Assembly (NCBI GenBank): GCA_045110675.1
Contig: JBGCGJ010000017.1
Coordinates: 278,720-342,719 of the forward strand
Origin: JBALVT01 sp045110675
GTDB lineage: Bacteria; Pseudomonadota; Gammaproteobacteria; Pseudomonadales; Halieaceae
Reading direction: 5' to 3'
Length of the DNA stretch: 64,000 nucleotides
Shown here: piece after piece, positions 37,383 to 45,374 of the stretch
How positions within the stretch are numbered: the stretch's first letter is position 1
Layout: every line of letters starts with the position of its first letter
The notes under the pieces: model-generated
What the model saw: the letters and a program-made list of their open reading frames with translations, nothing else
The model's database searches: none
What the model was told of the DNA's origin: nothing
Program-made: the position numbers and the translations under genes

Positions 37383-38117
37383 TCAGGACGCCTCGTCGCA
37401 CAGGCGTTGCGCCTCGGATACATCCAGTGTGCCTTCATAAATCGCGCGCCCGGTAATTGCGCCGCAAATTCCCTGGCTGGCCACTGCTCTAAGCGCGCGG
37501 ATATCGTCGATATTGGTAATCCCGCCTGAGGCGATAACCGGAATACTTGAGGCCTTGGCCATAGCGAGGGTGGCTTCAACGTTCACGCCCTGCATCATTC
37601 CGTCTCGAGCGATGTCGGTGTAGACAATGGAGCTGACACCATCGGATTCAAACTTCTTGGCCAAATCATGGGCATGGATTTCTGAGACTTCCGCCCAACC
37701 ATCGGTGGCCACCAGGCCATCCCGTGCATCAAGCCCAACAATGACCTTGCCGGGAAATGCTCGGCAGGCTTGTGCTACAAACTCAGGCTCTTTAACCGCT
37801 TTGGTGCCGATGATCACAAAGTTCACACCCGATTTTACATAGTGCTCTATGGTTTCCAGGTTGCGAATACCGCCACCGATTTGCACTGGCAAATCTGGAT
37901 AGGCTCGAGCAATGGCTGTGACTACCTCACCGTTCACGGGCTCACCGGCAAAGGCGCCGTTCAGGTCAACCAGGTGCAATCGACGACAACCGGCATCAAC
38001 CCACTTCTTGGCCATGGCCACCGGGTCATCAGAAAAAACCGTTGAGTCATCCATTAACCCCTGACGAAGACGCACGCAGGCACCGTCTTTAAGATCAATC
38101 GCTGGGATAATTAGCAT
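37383..38117 (-). CDS. hisA: Phosphoribosylformimino-AICAR ribotide isomerase
   Basis: A 244-residue (beta-alpha)8 barrel. The start MLIIPAIDLKDGACVRLRQG has Asp8; VGLDARDG holds the second catalytic Asp near 130. IQIGGGIR-like QIGGGIRN and IASGGITN are the phosphate sites. The ATG at 38115-38117 lies within the hisH end (7-base overlap), so hisH and hisA are coupled. Confidence 0.97.
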   Translation of the reverse strand: MLIIPAIDLKDGACVRLRQGLMDDSTVFSDDPVAMAKKWVDAGCRRLHLVDLNGAFAGEPVNGEVVTAIARAYPDLPVQIGGGIRNLETIEHYVKSGVNFVIIGTKAVKEPEFVAQACRAFPGKVIVGLDARDGLVATDGWAEVSEIHAHDLAKKFESDGVSSIVYTDIARDGMMQGVNVEATLAMAKASSIPVIASGGITNIDDIRALRAVASQGICGAITGRAIYEGTLDVSEAQRLCDEAS

Positions 38118-38761
38118 GTTCCATTCCACTCCAGAAAATTGCGCAGCAATTGAAGCCCTGCGGTGTGGCTTTTCTCGGGGTGAAACTGAACGGCAAAGAG
38201 ATTGTCGCGGGCGATTGCAGCATTAGCTGCCACACCGTACTGCACTTCACCGGCCAGCAAGGAGCGGTCCTCGACATCGACATAATAGCTGTGCACAAAG
38301 TAGAAGCGAGTGCGGTCCTGAATGCCTTTCCACAAGGGGTGCTCTGTGCATTGCTGAACTTCGTTCCAGCCCATGTGAGGGACCTTCAGGCGCTGACCAT
38401 CGGCGTCGTGCAAAGGATCACCAAAGTACCGCACTTCTCCCGGAACAATATCCAGACAGGCAACACCTTCGTTCTCTTGAGAATGGGTCATCAGCGCCTG
38501 CATGCCCACACAAATGGCTAACACCGGCTTGTGCTGCTCCTGCAAAACATCCAGCAACAGCTCATCGCATTTCAGCCGGCGAATTTCCGCCATGCAATCG
38601 CGAATAGCACCCACACCGGGGAAAACTACGCGATCGGCCCTGCGAATCAAATCTGCATCGTGGGTGACCAACACTTCATCGGCGCCCACGTGCTCGAGGG
38701 CACTCTCTACCGAGTGCAAATTTCCCATTCCGTAATCTATTACCGCTACAACACCGCTCAT
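38111..38761 (-). CDS. hisH: Imidazole glycerol phosphate synthase glutaminase subunit
   Basis: A 216-residue class I amidotransferase feeding ammonia to HisF. The nucleophile cysteine is in AICVGMQAL near residue 83, and the catalytic His/Glu in VQFHPEKS near 192-198. The order hisB-hisH-hisA-hisF is standard. Confidence 0.97.
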   Translation of the reverse strand: MSGVVAVIDYGMGNLHSVESALEHVGADEVLVTHDADLIRRADRVVFPGVGAIRDCMAEIRRLKCDELLLDVLQEQHKPVLAICVGMQALMTHSQENEGVACLDIVPGEVRYFGDPLHDADGQRLKVPHMGWNEVQQCTEHPLWKGIQDRTRFYFVHSYYVDVEDRSLLAGEVQYGVAANAAIARDNLFAVQFHPEKSHTAGLQLLRNFLEWNGTC

Positions 38762-38789
38762 GGTCGCGCCTTAACTTTTTAACATGCGC

Positions 38790-39383
38790 TTAGAGGACGC
38801 CTTTGGTAGAGGGCGTAACACCTGCCATGCGAGGGTCAGCTGTTAAGGCCATGCGCAATGCGCGACCAAAGGCTTTAAACACAGTTTCAATCTGGTGGTG
38901 CGAATTATCACCACGCAAATTATCGATGTGTAGCGTGACCATGGCGTGATTGATGAATCCCTGGAAAAACTCCATGAACAAATCTACGTCAAAGCCGCCT
39001 ACCGCTGAACGCGTGAAAGGAACGTGATAGACGATTCCCGGGCGACCAGAAAAGTCGACAACCACGCGAGACAATGCCTCATCCAATGGCACATAGGCGT
39101 GGCCGTAACGCAAAATACCCTTTTTATCACCGACAGCTTCGGCCATAGCCTGGCCCAGGGTGATACCGATATCTTCCACAGTGTGGTGGTCATCAATGTG
39201 CAGATCACCCTTGGCTTTGATGTCGAGATCAATTAAGCCGTGGCGCGCAATCTGGTCCATCATATGCTCCAGAAACGGCACTCCGGTGTCAAAATTAGCT
39301 TTGCCGGTGCCATCCAGATTCACCGAAACGGTAATCTGGGTTTCCAGAGTGTTACGCGTCACTGTGGCGGTGCGATCGACCAT
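38790..39383 (-). CDS. hisB: Imidazoleglycerol-phosphate dehydratase
   Basis: A 197-residue monofunctional HisBd with the metal-binding repeats FLEHMMDQIARHG (~38-50), DDHHTVEDIGI (~64-74) and the second set NHAMVTLHIDN / GDNSHHQIE. The phosphatase domain seen in E. coli HisB is absent, as usual outside enterics. It is the first gene of the his operon. A minus-strand TATAAT lies at 39457-39462. Confidence 0.97.
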   Translation of the reverse strand: MVDRTATVTRNTLETQITVSVNLDGTGKANFDTGVPFLEHMMDQIARHGLIDLDIKAKGDLHIDDHHTVEDIGITLGQAMAEAVGDKKGILRYGHAYVPLDEALSRVVVDFSGRPGIVYHVPFTRSAVGGFDVDLFMEFFQGFINHAMVTLHIDNLRGDNSHHQIETVFKAFGRALRMALTADPRMAGVTPSTKGVL

Positions 39384-39557
39384 TGTGTTCTCCTCAATCC
39401 CGCGGTCTTATCAATAGCAAAGTAGAACAATGGGGCGGGTGCCCAAAAAACGCGCCATTATAAAAGAAATACAAGGCGAATTCACTGGCGGTTTTACCAC
39501 TCGCGCTTTACGCTACGGAGCTTCACCCGCGAGCCTTTGTTAAACCGATATACACCT

Positions 39558-40613
39558 ATGCCAGCCACCAATCACTTCGCCAAACGCGTACTAAAATGGT
39601 TCGATCATTCAGGCCGCAAGGACCTGCCCTGGCAGCAAGACACCAGCCCCTACCGGGTGTGGGTGTCTGAAATTATGTTGCAGCAGACGCAAGTCAAAAC
39701 CGTAATCCCCTATTTTCATCGGTTCATGGAGGCCTTTCCCACCGTTAATGCCCTGGCGCAAGCACCTCAAGACGAAGTGCTGCATTTGTGGACTGGGCTG
39801 GGCTATTACGCCAGGGCCAGAAATCTGCACAAGGCCGCAATACAAGTTTGCGAGGAACGCGGCGGCGAGTTTCCCAGTAGCGTGGAAGAACTGTGCGAAC
39901 TACCGGGAATTGGCAGATCAACTGCGGGCGCAATCCGCAGCATAGCCTTTGAACTCCCGGCGACCATTTTAGATGGCAACGTGAAAAGAGTGTTGGCCCG
40001 CCACAGCGCAGTCGAGGGCTGGCCAGGACAGACTGCAGTGCACGCCCACTTATGGGAAATAGCCGACTTGCACACGCCAACCAAGCGCAACGCTGATTTC
40101 TCACAGGCCATGATGGATTTGGGAGCCACCTTGTGCACACGGTCATCTCCGCAGTGCGAACACTGCCCGGTGAATTCAGATTGCGAAGCATTCAAAGCCG
40201 GCACCATGTCGGCCTATCCAGGCAAGAAGCCCAAGAAAACCACTCCGGTAAAATCCACAATTTTTTTGATGGTAAGCAGCGCTAACGGAGAAATATTGCT
40301 CGAGAAACGCCCCGCAAAAGGCATATGGGGCGGGCTGTGGTGCTTCCCGGAGATAAAGTCTGCAGAAGACGCGGCCAAAAGGTGTCTAGATGGATGGGGC
40401 ATCGAACCGGCGCAAACCGAAACCTGGGACACCTTCCGCCACACCTTCAGCCACTATCACCTTGATATTCAACCCCTGCGTGTTGTGCTGCCGAACAACC
40501 CCGAATCAGTCATGGATGCCAGCGAACAGCTCTGGTATAACGTTCACCAACCACCCAGTATCGGCTTGGCAGCACCCATCGCCAGCCTGCTGGAAAAACA
40601 CAAACTGCTGTAG
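39558..40613 (+). CDS. mutY: A/G-specific adenine glycosylase
   Basis: A 351-residue DNA repair enzyme removing adenine opposite 8-oxoguanine. It has WVSEIMLQQTQV near 35 (catalytic Glu), a helix-hairpin-helix ELPGIGRSTAGAI near 113-125, DGNVKRVLAR with the catalytic Asp near 140, and the iron-sulfur cysteines CTRSSPQCEHCPVNSDC near 194-210. A NUDIX-like C-terminal domain follows from ~235. ATG 39558 (MPATNHFAKRV) is preferred over an upstream TTG. Confidence 0.96.
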   Translation: MPATNHFAKRVLKWFDHSGRKDLPWQQDTSPYRVWVSEIMLQQTQVKTVIPYFHRFMEAFPTVNALAQAPQDEVLHLWTGLGYYARARNLHKAAIQVCEERGGEFPSSVEELCELPGIGRSTAGAIRSIAFELPATILDGNVKRVLARHSAVEGWPGQTAVHAHLWEIADLHTPTKRNADFSQAMMDLGATLCTRSSPQCEHCPVNSDCEAFKAGTMSAYPGKKPKKTTPVKSTIFLMVSSANGEILLEKRPAKGIWGGLWCFPEIKSAEDAAKRCLDGWGIEPAQTETWDTFRHTFSHYHLDIQPLRVVLPNNPESVMDASEQLWYNVHQPPSIGLAAPIASLLEKHKLL

Positions 40614-40642
40614 CCACCGCGCACTTACAACGGACCTCAACC

Positions 40643-40915
40643 ATGTCACGCACCGTTTTTTGCAAGAAGTATCAAAAAGACCTGGAAGGCCTGGATGCCC
40701 CACCCTTCCCCGGAGCCAAAGGCCAGGACCTGTTCGAAAACGTCTCTAAACAAGCTTGGGCAGACTGGCAGACACAGCAAACAATGCTGATCAATGAAAA
40801 GCACCTGAGCCTGGTGGACCCTGACGCCCGCAAGTATCTGCAACAAGAAATGGACAAGTTTTTCGCCGGCGAGGAATACGATAAAGCTGAGGGTTACGTT
40901 CCTCCCAGCGAGTAG
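40643..40915 (+). CDS. yggX: Fe(2+)-trafficking/oxidative damage protection protein YggX
   Basis: A 90-residue small cytoplasmic protein: MSRTVFCKKYQKDLEGLD start with the conserved Cys7, and WADWQTQQTMLINE in the middle. It protects iron-sulfur clusters from oxidation. It lies 29 bases after mutY, the same order as in E. coli. Confidence 0.96.
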   Translation: MSRTVFCKKYQKDLEGLDAPPFPGAKGQDLFENVSKQAWADWQTQQTMLINEKHLSLVDPDARKYLQQEMDKFFAGEEYDKAEGYVPPSE

Positions 40916-40981
40916 CCAAGAGACCTTGACTCTCGGGCGATCCGAGGGTTTAATACGCGCCTTTCGTGAATTACAAAATTC

Positions 40982-41057
40982 GCCCGGATAGCTCAGTCGG
41001 TAGAGCAGGGGATTGAAAATCCCCGTGTCGGCAGTTCGATTCTGTCTCCGGGCACCA
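40982..41057 (+). tRNA. tRNA-Phe (GAA)
   Basis: A 76-base cloverleaf: acceptor arms GCCCGGA and TCCGGGC; D-loop with AGCTCAGTCGGTAGAGC; anticodon arm GGGGATTGAAAATCCCC with GAA; T-arm GGCAGTTCGATTCTGTC; encoded ACCA end. An accessory region begins after it. Confidence 0.97.
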
Positions 41058-41073
41058 TATTAAAACCCAAAAT

Positions 41074-41100
41074 GGCCTCGCGTGTTTGCGGGGCTTTTTT
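41074..41100 (+). terminator. Terminator after tRNA-Phe
   Basis: A seven-pair stem (GCCTCGC with GCGGGGC, one G-T pair) is followed by six T bases, starting 17 bases after the tRNA. It ends the tRNA transcript. Confidence 0.85.
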
Positions 41101-41270
41101 GGTTTGTGCCGTCGCAGGGCTTCAATCCTTGAACTCCTCGGAGTTTAATCATGGTCTGTCTCAGATTCCCAATTCCCTTGCGGGTTTATATCCCACATTC
41201 TTCACGATGTTTGACAACAAGCATTCGGGTACTAGTATCCTTAGGATGAATCGCGAGATGGAATCGGGCT

Positions 41271-42047
41271 ATGGGATGGTATGACTACTTTGTAAATCAA
41301 GATAATGACTCGGATTTCGAATACGAAATTCTCACCGCATCTCCCCATAAGATAATTCATAAAGTGCCTGCTAACACAAATGTCCTACTGGGTAGACAAG
41401 GTTGGTGTACTGTGTGGATGTCCCTGGTTAAGGATGACAAACGAACCAGGATCTGGCATGCCCCTTCGAATATGTGCCAAAATTTTGAATTTGTTCTATC
41501 AAGTAATGGCTATATTGCTGAGTGGGATCAGTATATACATCGTCCTCCCGGAGCATTGCAAAAAAAGTACCCTCCCACACAAGCGGCCTTTTTCGTCCAG
41601 GCTCCGGCGTCCTCAATCGACCATAGTGATCAGAGGGCGAAGGGGTGTGAATTGGCAGGAGCGGATGCCAGCTCTCACCTCAAAGAAGTAATTCAAAACA
41701 GCTCCAGCTTCGGTGAAATATTTATCGCCGCGGCAAACGAGCTTGGCTACGATAGACTAATTAGCGGTATATTGGGCGGGCCAGCCGAGTGGTCGTATCA
41801 AGCGTTGCTAATATTACCGCTAGAGGATTCGCAGCGTGAAGCTCTATTGCAAAAAGCTATGACGGAACCACAGTGGGCATTTCATACGGCGAGGGATATC
41901 AAAAGTTTAGATGTTTCAACGCACCGCAAATTAATTCTCAAAGCAGCCGACGATCCAGAGTGGGCAAAGCACACGCTGAATCATTTAGATAACTTAGGCG
42001 AAGCAAGAGAAGTTGTTGAGCAATCTGCGTCCAAAGAAAGTTACTAA
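41271..42047 (+). CDS. Unknown protein with C-terminal ~33-residue repeats
   Basis: 258 residues, no family recognised, no signal peptide. The N-terminal ~115 residues form a beta-rich unit (KIIHKVPANTNVLLGRQGW). The C-terminal ~90 residues hold three imperfect helical repeats marked by PAEWSYQAL, PQWAFHTARD and PEWAKHTLNH, spaced about 33 residues apart, like HEAT-type solenoids that mediate protein contacts. It is the first gene after tRNA-Phe, AT-rich compared with mutY, with an isolated position. The ATG is used without a strong ribosome-binding site. Confidence 0.55.
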   Translation: MGWYDYFVNQDNDSDFEYEILTASPHKIIHKVPANTNVLLGRQGWCTVWMSLVKDDKRTRIWHAPSNMCQNFEFVLSSNGYIAEWDQYIHRPPGALQKKYPPTQAAFFVQAPASSIDHSDQRAKGCELAGADASSHLKEVIQNSSSFGEIFIAAANELGYDRLISGILGGPAEWSYQALLILPLEDSQREALLQKAMTEPQWAFHTARDIKSLDVSTHRKLILKAADDPEWAKHTLNHLDNLGEAREVVEQSASKESY

Positions 42048-42189
42048 TTGACACAGGGGACGCATTATTCCTGTCATCGACGAATCGCAATAGCACAGGC
42101 AATCCGGGTGCTATTGGCGCTTTTTATCATTTTCGCTCCAAACCTGGAAAACTGGTAATTCCCCCGGTTCTGCTGTGCAAAGATGAATA

Positions 42190-42361
42190 CTCTCCCTGAC
42201 TCCAGCGATACTCCAAACGAAGTTCCTTCAAATGGTTTTTCATCGCTCTCGCGTGCTTTTGATACCGTGGATGATACCCCAGAGCGCGAAAAACGTTGGG
42301 CTAACAAAAAACATGGACGAGATTCTTTGGGGCAAAGCGATCACGCTATACATCTCCACAC
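42190..42361 (-). pseudogene. Truncated duplicate of the Xre/membrane-protein gene pair
   Basis: These 172 bases repeat, with few changes, 44880-45051: the end of a small membrane-protein gene (protein tail SAMFFVSPTFFALWGIIHG versus SSMFFVSPTFFALWGIIHG here) and the first codons of the following helix-turn-helix gene. Both reading frames are cut off at the ends, so this is a non-functional fragment left by duplication or recombination. The flank 42048-42189 holds a GACACAGGGGACGCATTA element typical of RAYT/REP debris, and I see nothing in 42362-42480. Confidence 0.85.
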
Positions 42362-42480
42362 AATCCGGGACAGACCACAATAAAGTTTGAGAGCAATAGA
42401 TAAAAATGCGATTTTTCCCAGATTCTTCCCGAGTCAAACCACGAGAAACCCGGAAAAACAAATGCGCTTCCATCAATTCG

Positions 42481-43035
42481 TCAGTGGACGAGAGGCTTTT
42501 GTTCAGCGCAAATTTTCGACGTATCTGCAGGCTTAAGTGGCACGTTGAGAAGTGCGCAGTGACCGCCTACTTCCCTCTTTTGAAAGTGAGAACAATTTTT
42601 GCATATACCAAAAGAGCGCTGCCCATTAATCTCGATTGCTTTTTCCAAAACCTCTCGCAAAATTTTGGCAAGTGATGACAAATCCTGATTAGCAATATCA
42701 CCGAGTGCGCCAGCTAGGCATTTTTGCGAGGCAAGGGCTTCCTGCCCTAGATCGGTTAGCTGGTACGAAATCGAACGCTTATCAAGTTTAGATTTGGTCT
42801 CCGTTACGTAGGCTTTACTCGCTAAAGACTTAAGTGTTTGTGAGACCGTGCCGCGCGTTGATCCCAGAAACTCTGCCACATGCGATGGTTTGCGAGAAAA
42901 ATGATTGGCCAGCGATAAATACTCCAGCACCGACAATTGCACCGGGTTCAGGTCCGCAGTCCAGCCTTCACTCGCATCAATACGACTCAAACGTTTAATT
43001 AGGTGTTTTACAGTTTCTTCTTCACTCATGGACAT
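42481..43035 (-). CDS. MarR-family regulator with C-terminal four-cysteine motif
   Basis: 184 residues. A winged helix-turn-helix of the MarR type spans ~20-125 (LNPVQLSVLEYLSLANHF; FLGSTRGTVSQTLKSLASKA is the recognition part; DKRSISYQLTDLGQEAL is the wing). A tail with four cysteines (GICKNCSHFQ, then GGHCALL, then SKICAEQ) could bind zinc or an iron-sulfur cluster. ATG 43033-43035 is used because the upstream extension runs through the divergent promoter. It is divergent from a secreted protein gene, with operator palindromes between. Confidence 0.8.
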   Translation of the reverse strand: MSMSEEETVKHLIKRLSRIDASEGWTADLNPVQLSVLEYLSLANHFSRKPSHVAEFLGSTRGTVSQTLKSLASKAYVTETKSKLDKRSISYQLTDLGQEALASQKCLAGALGDIANQDLSSLAKILREVLEKAIEINGQRSFGICKNCSHFQKREVGGHCALLNVPLKPADTSKICAEQKPLVH

Positions 43036-43072
43036 AGGCTCGTCGAAAATTGATAGCGAGTCAAAACAATAT

Positions 43073-43101
43073 TTGACATAGTAGCGAGTCGCTACCATAA
43101 T
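43073..43101 (+). promoter_or_regulatory. Sigma-70 promoter with palindromic operator in its spacer
   Basis: TTGACA (43073-43078), 17 bases, then CATAAT (43096-43101), 33 bases before the start of the secreted-protein gene. The spacer holds the perfect palindrome GTAGCGA-G-TCGCTAC at 43081-43095. A further copy of its half, TAGCGAGTC, lies at 43054-43062. This is the expected place for repression by the adjacent MarR protein of both genes. Confidence 0.82.
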
Positions 43102-43134
43102 ACAGACAAATTCTATCAAATTGAGGAAAAGACA

Positions 43135-43896
43135 ATGCAATCCAATCTCGTAGTGGCTTTAATTCTGTTACTGGTAACTGGTGACTCCAACGCTGGAGGC
43201 GATCACACTTCGAGCCATGCTATGCATCGCGAGCACGCCGTAGTGTCCGCGGAGGATAAAACTAAGGTAGCTTCTTTCGATATTCTTGCTGCCTATGCGC
43301 ACCGAAAGGGCAATGTGGTGACCTTTCGCATGACAACCAATGGTGTTGCCGGAGCTGATAAGCCCAAAGCTGTCGGACAGCTGGGCGGCGCACCCGCGTA
43401 TGCCTATGTATGGCCGACCTCGCTTGACCCTTACACGGTTGGTTTTGACAAAGAAGCCGGCATTCTTGCACTGGCCGCTGCGGTGCATCCCGATTTCGAT
43501 GACACACCGTTGTTTGACGAAAATCGCGATGGCGACGCGTCCAACGATGGTCAAACATGGCACAGCCACTGGGTAGTGCTCACGCCAACAGAAGCTTGTG
43601 GGCCAGGTGCATTGGCTGTGAAGGATATTCCCGAGGGCGCGAAACCGCGCTTGCCAGCCACATGGCCAGGGCTACCCATTCTTCTCGACAGCCCGGGCTT
43701 CACTCCGCTGTTTGACGGCCCCGAAGTAAAAGTGAATGTCTCCTTCAATCAGGGAGTGAGTGCAAAGGATGTTTCTTATGATGGCGTGACGGCCGCTTTG
43801 CGGGTCAACGCCAACATCCACGCGCCTCTATTTTGTGTCACTGACGTATTTGATATTGCATCGGGAGACTTAAGTCTTCCGGGCAAGATAAAATAG
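43135..43896 (+). CDS. Secreted protein of unknown function, MarR-adjacent
   Basis: 253 residues with a signal peptide (VVALILLLVTGDSNAGG) and a histidine-rich mature N-terminus (GGDHTSSHAMHREH). The body is soluble, probably beta-rich, with acidic DENRDGDASNDG followed by WHSHWVVLTP near residue 145, and two cysteines (EACGPG, PLFCVTD). Possible metal ligands are abundant, but no named family is recognised. GAGG lies ten bases before the ATG. The strong promoter and divergent MarR gene indicate inducible periplasmic function; the next gene, a thioredoxin-fold protein, follows 100 bases later. Confidence 0.7.
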   Translation: MQSNLVVALILLLVTGDSNAGGDHTSSHAMHREHAVVSAEDKTKVASFDILAAYAHRKGNVVTFRMTTNGVAGADKPKAVGQLGGAPAYAYVWPTSLDPYTVGFDKEAGILALAAAVHPDFDDTPLFDENRDGDASNDGQTWHSHWVVLTPTEACGPGALAVKDIPEGAKPRLPATWPGLPILLDSPGFTPLFDGPEVKVNVSFNQGVSAKDVSYDGVTAALRVNANIHAPLFCVTDVFDIASGDLSLPGKIK

Positions 43897-43996
43897 GCAT
43901 CAAATCATTGTACCCAGTTGTGCAAATAGGAAACCGTTGCACGGCTAGGGACAACCACACTCGAAAAAGCTCAATTTGAAAAGTTTGAGGCATGTA

Positions 43997-44575
43997 ATGA
44001 ACACACTCCCAATGAAAGCACCTGAGTTGTCCGTTTCTGAGTGGCTAAACACGGATGAGCCGATAACGCTTTCACAATTGCGAGGAAAGGTCGTCGTCAT
44101 TGAAGCCTTTCAAATGTTGTGCCCCGGGTGCGTCTCCCATGGTCTGCCACAAGCGCAGCGAATATCAGAGACCTTTCCAAAGGATGAGGTCATTGTCTTG
44201 GGGTTGCATGCGGTATTTGAACATCATGATGTGCAGGGCTCAAAAAAAGCGCTCGAAGCTTTTCTCCATGAATATCGAATCGGTTTTCCAGTCGCGATTG
44301 ATGCGCCTTCCAACAATCAACCTACCCCTCAGACAATGGCGGCATATCAACTGCGGGGCACCCCAAGTCTGATTTTGATTGATAGAGAAGGGAACTACCA
44401 AAACCAGTTTTTCGGTGAAGCTAGTGATCTCGCCTTGGGAGCGCACATCATGCGCCTCATTGGGAGAGCGGATCAGAATAAGGTAAGCAATGGTAAAACC
44501 GAGTCACCTGATAGCGCGGGGGAAGCTTGCGACGAAAATGGTTGTGCAATCAATATCGCTGGTTCGGCCAAATGA
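43997..44575 (+). CDS. Thioredoxin-fold (TlpA/peroxiredoxin-like) protein
   Basis: A 192-residue thioredoxin-like protein. KVVVIEAFQMLCPGCVSHGLP near residues 30-50 holds the redox motif CPGC, and RGTPSLILIDREG near 118-130 holds the cis-proline. It has no signal peptide and a long tail with CDENGC, a possible extra cysteine pair. ATG 43997 has GAGG six bases upstream and is preferred over the longer frame. It is probably a thiol peroxidase or reductase; it may belong with the secreted protein upstream. Confidence 0.78.
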   Translation: MNTLPMKAPELSVSEWLNTDEPITLSQLRGKVVVIEAFQMLCPGCVSHGLPQAQRISETFPKDEVIVLGLHAVFEHHDVQGSKKALEAFLHEYRIGFPVAIDAPSNNQPTPQTMAAYQLRGTPSLILIDREGNYQNQFFGEASDLALGAHIMRLIGRADQNKVSNGKTESPDSAGEACDENGCAINIAGSAK

Positions 44576-44630
44576 ACAATCCTATTGATTGCGAGTTACA
44601 TGACTACATCAACAGGTTAAGGGGTCCAGG

Positions 44631-44651
44631 TTAAGGGATCAAAGCCCTTAA
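44631..44651. repeat. REP-like palindrome, copy 1
   Basis: TTAAGGG-atcaaag-CCCTTAA, a 7-bp perfect inverted repeat with 7-base spacer, preceded by a further TTAAGGGG. The same element occurs at 46380-46400. Such sequences are common around REP-associated transposase remnants. Confidence 0.75.
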
Positions 44652-44738
44652 ATTCCTTCTATAAATTGGCAAACTAACTATCTCTGTTTTAATCGCCGTC
44701 CAGGAGAAACGGGAACATCAACCTTACCCCATAGTCCT

Positions 44739-44933
44739 TTACTCCTGATCATCAAACACCTCCTCAAGCTGACGCCCAAATAAACGTGCAATACTAAAGG
44801 CGAGTGGCAATGACGGGTCATAGCGTCCAGTCTCGATCGCATTGACAGACTGCCTGGAGACTCCGAGCTGATCGGCCAGCTCTCCCTGACTCCAGCCATA
44901 CTCCAAACGAAGTTCCTTCAAATTGTTTTTCAT
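44739..44933 (-). CDS. Xre-family small transcriptional regulator
   Basis: A 64-residue single-domain helix-turn-helix protein (LKELRLEYGWSQGELADQLG; VSRQSVNAIETGRYDPSL), family of YgzD/phage-like regulators. Its ATG overlaps the stop of the upstream membrane-protein gene (ATGA), so the two are coupled. The pair resembles regulator plus membrane-partner modules in which the HTH protein controls its own operon. A broken copy of the pair lies at 42190-42361. Confidence 0.9.
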   Translation of the reverse strand: MKNNLKELRLEYGWSQGELADQLGVSRQSVNAIETGRYDPSLPLAFSIARLFGRQLEEVFDDQE

Positions 44934-45346
44934 CGCTCGCGCGCGCTTTTGATGCCGTGGATGATGCCCCAGAGTGCGAAAAACGTTGGGCTAACAAAAA
45001 ACATGGCCGAGACTCTTCCTGGCAAAGAGACCACGCTGTACATCTCCATGAACCCCCAAAAGGTCGTCAAAGCGAAAGTAATTGCCGCTGCGGGCAAAAT
45101 AGCTTCGACCATTCGACTGCGCGTATATTCATCGGTTTCCCAAATATTGCGCACTAACAACCAGAACACAGCCGCGATGGGTGCCGCTGTTACCAAGCTG
45201 ATCATTATTTTTAGCCATAATGGCTGGTAACCCACGGAACCCATCAATGCGGAACCAGCAAAACAAGTGACTATATAGACGATCATAAGGGGCCAAAATA
45301 CGCGAATGTAACGTCGCTGCGCTTGCTTATAGCTGACATTTTCCAT
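44930..45346 (-). CDS. Small four-helix membrane protein paired with Xre regulator
   Basis: 138 residues with four hydrophobic helices (FWPLMIVYIVTCFAGSALM; IMISLVTAAPIAAVFWLLV; ILPAAAITFALTTFWGF; VSAMFFVSPTFFALWGIIHG). Family not recognised beyond frequent pairing with short Xre proteins. AGGAG lies seven bases before the ATG. A palindrome, GTAAAG-N4-CTTTAC, lies just upstream at 45359-45374. Confidence 0.75.
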   Translation of the reverse strand: MENVSYKQAQRRYIRVFWPLMIVYIVTCFAGSALMGSVGYQPLWLKIMISLVTAAPIAAVFWLLVRNIWETDEYTRSRMVEAILPAAAITFALTTFWGFMEMYSVVSLPGRVSAMFFVSPTFFALWGIIHGIKSARER

Positions 45347-45358
45347 TTATCATCTCCT

Positions 45359-45374
45359 GTAAAGGTTACTTTAC
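45359..45374. promoter_or_regulatory. Palindrome, possible operator of the Xre/membrane-protein operon
   Basis: A perfect inverted repeat GTAAAG-gtta-CTTTAC, 13 bases before the membrane-protein start, where an autoregulatory Xre protein would be expected to bind. No proof of binding from sequence. Confidence 0.5.

Noticed and set aside
41035..41060. tRNA-Phe 3' end as an attachment site with a downstream repeat
   Set aside because: I found no second copy of the tRNA end in the window and no integrase gene, so no att pair can be stated.
43168..43569. A 133-codon minus-strand frame inside the MarR-adjacent secreted protein gene
   Set aside because: It lies fully within a gene with signal peptide, promoter and ribosome-binding site; it is a frame shadow.
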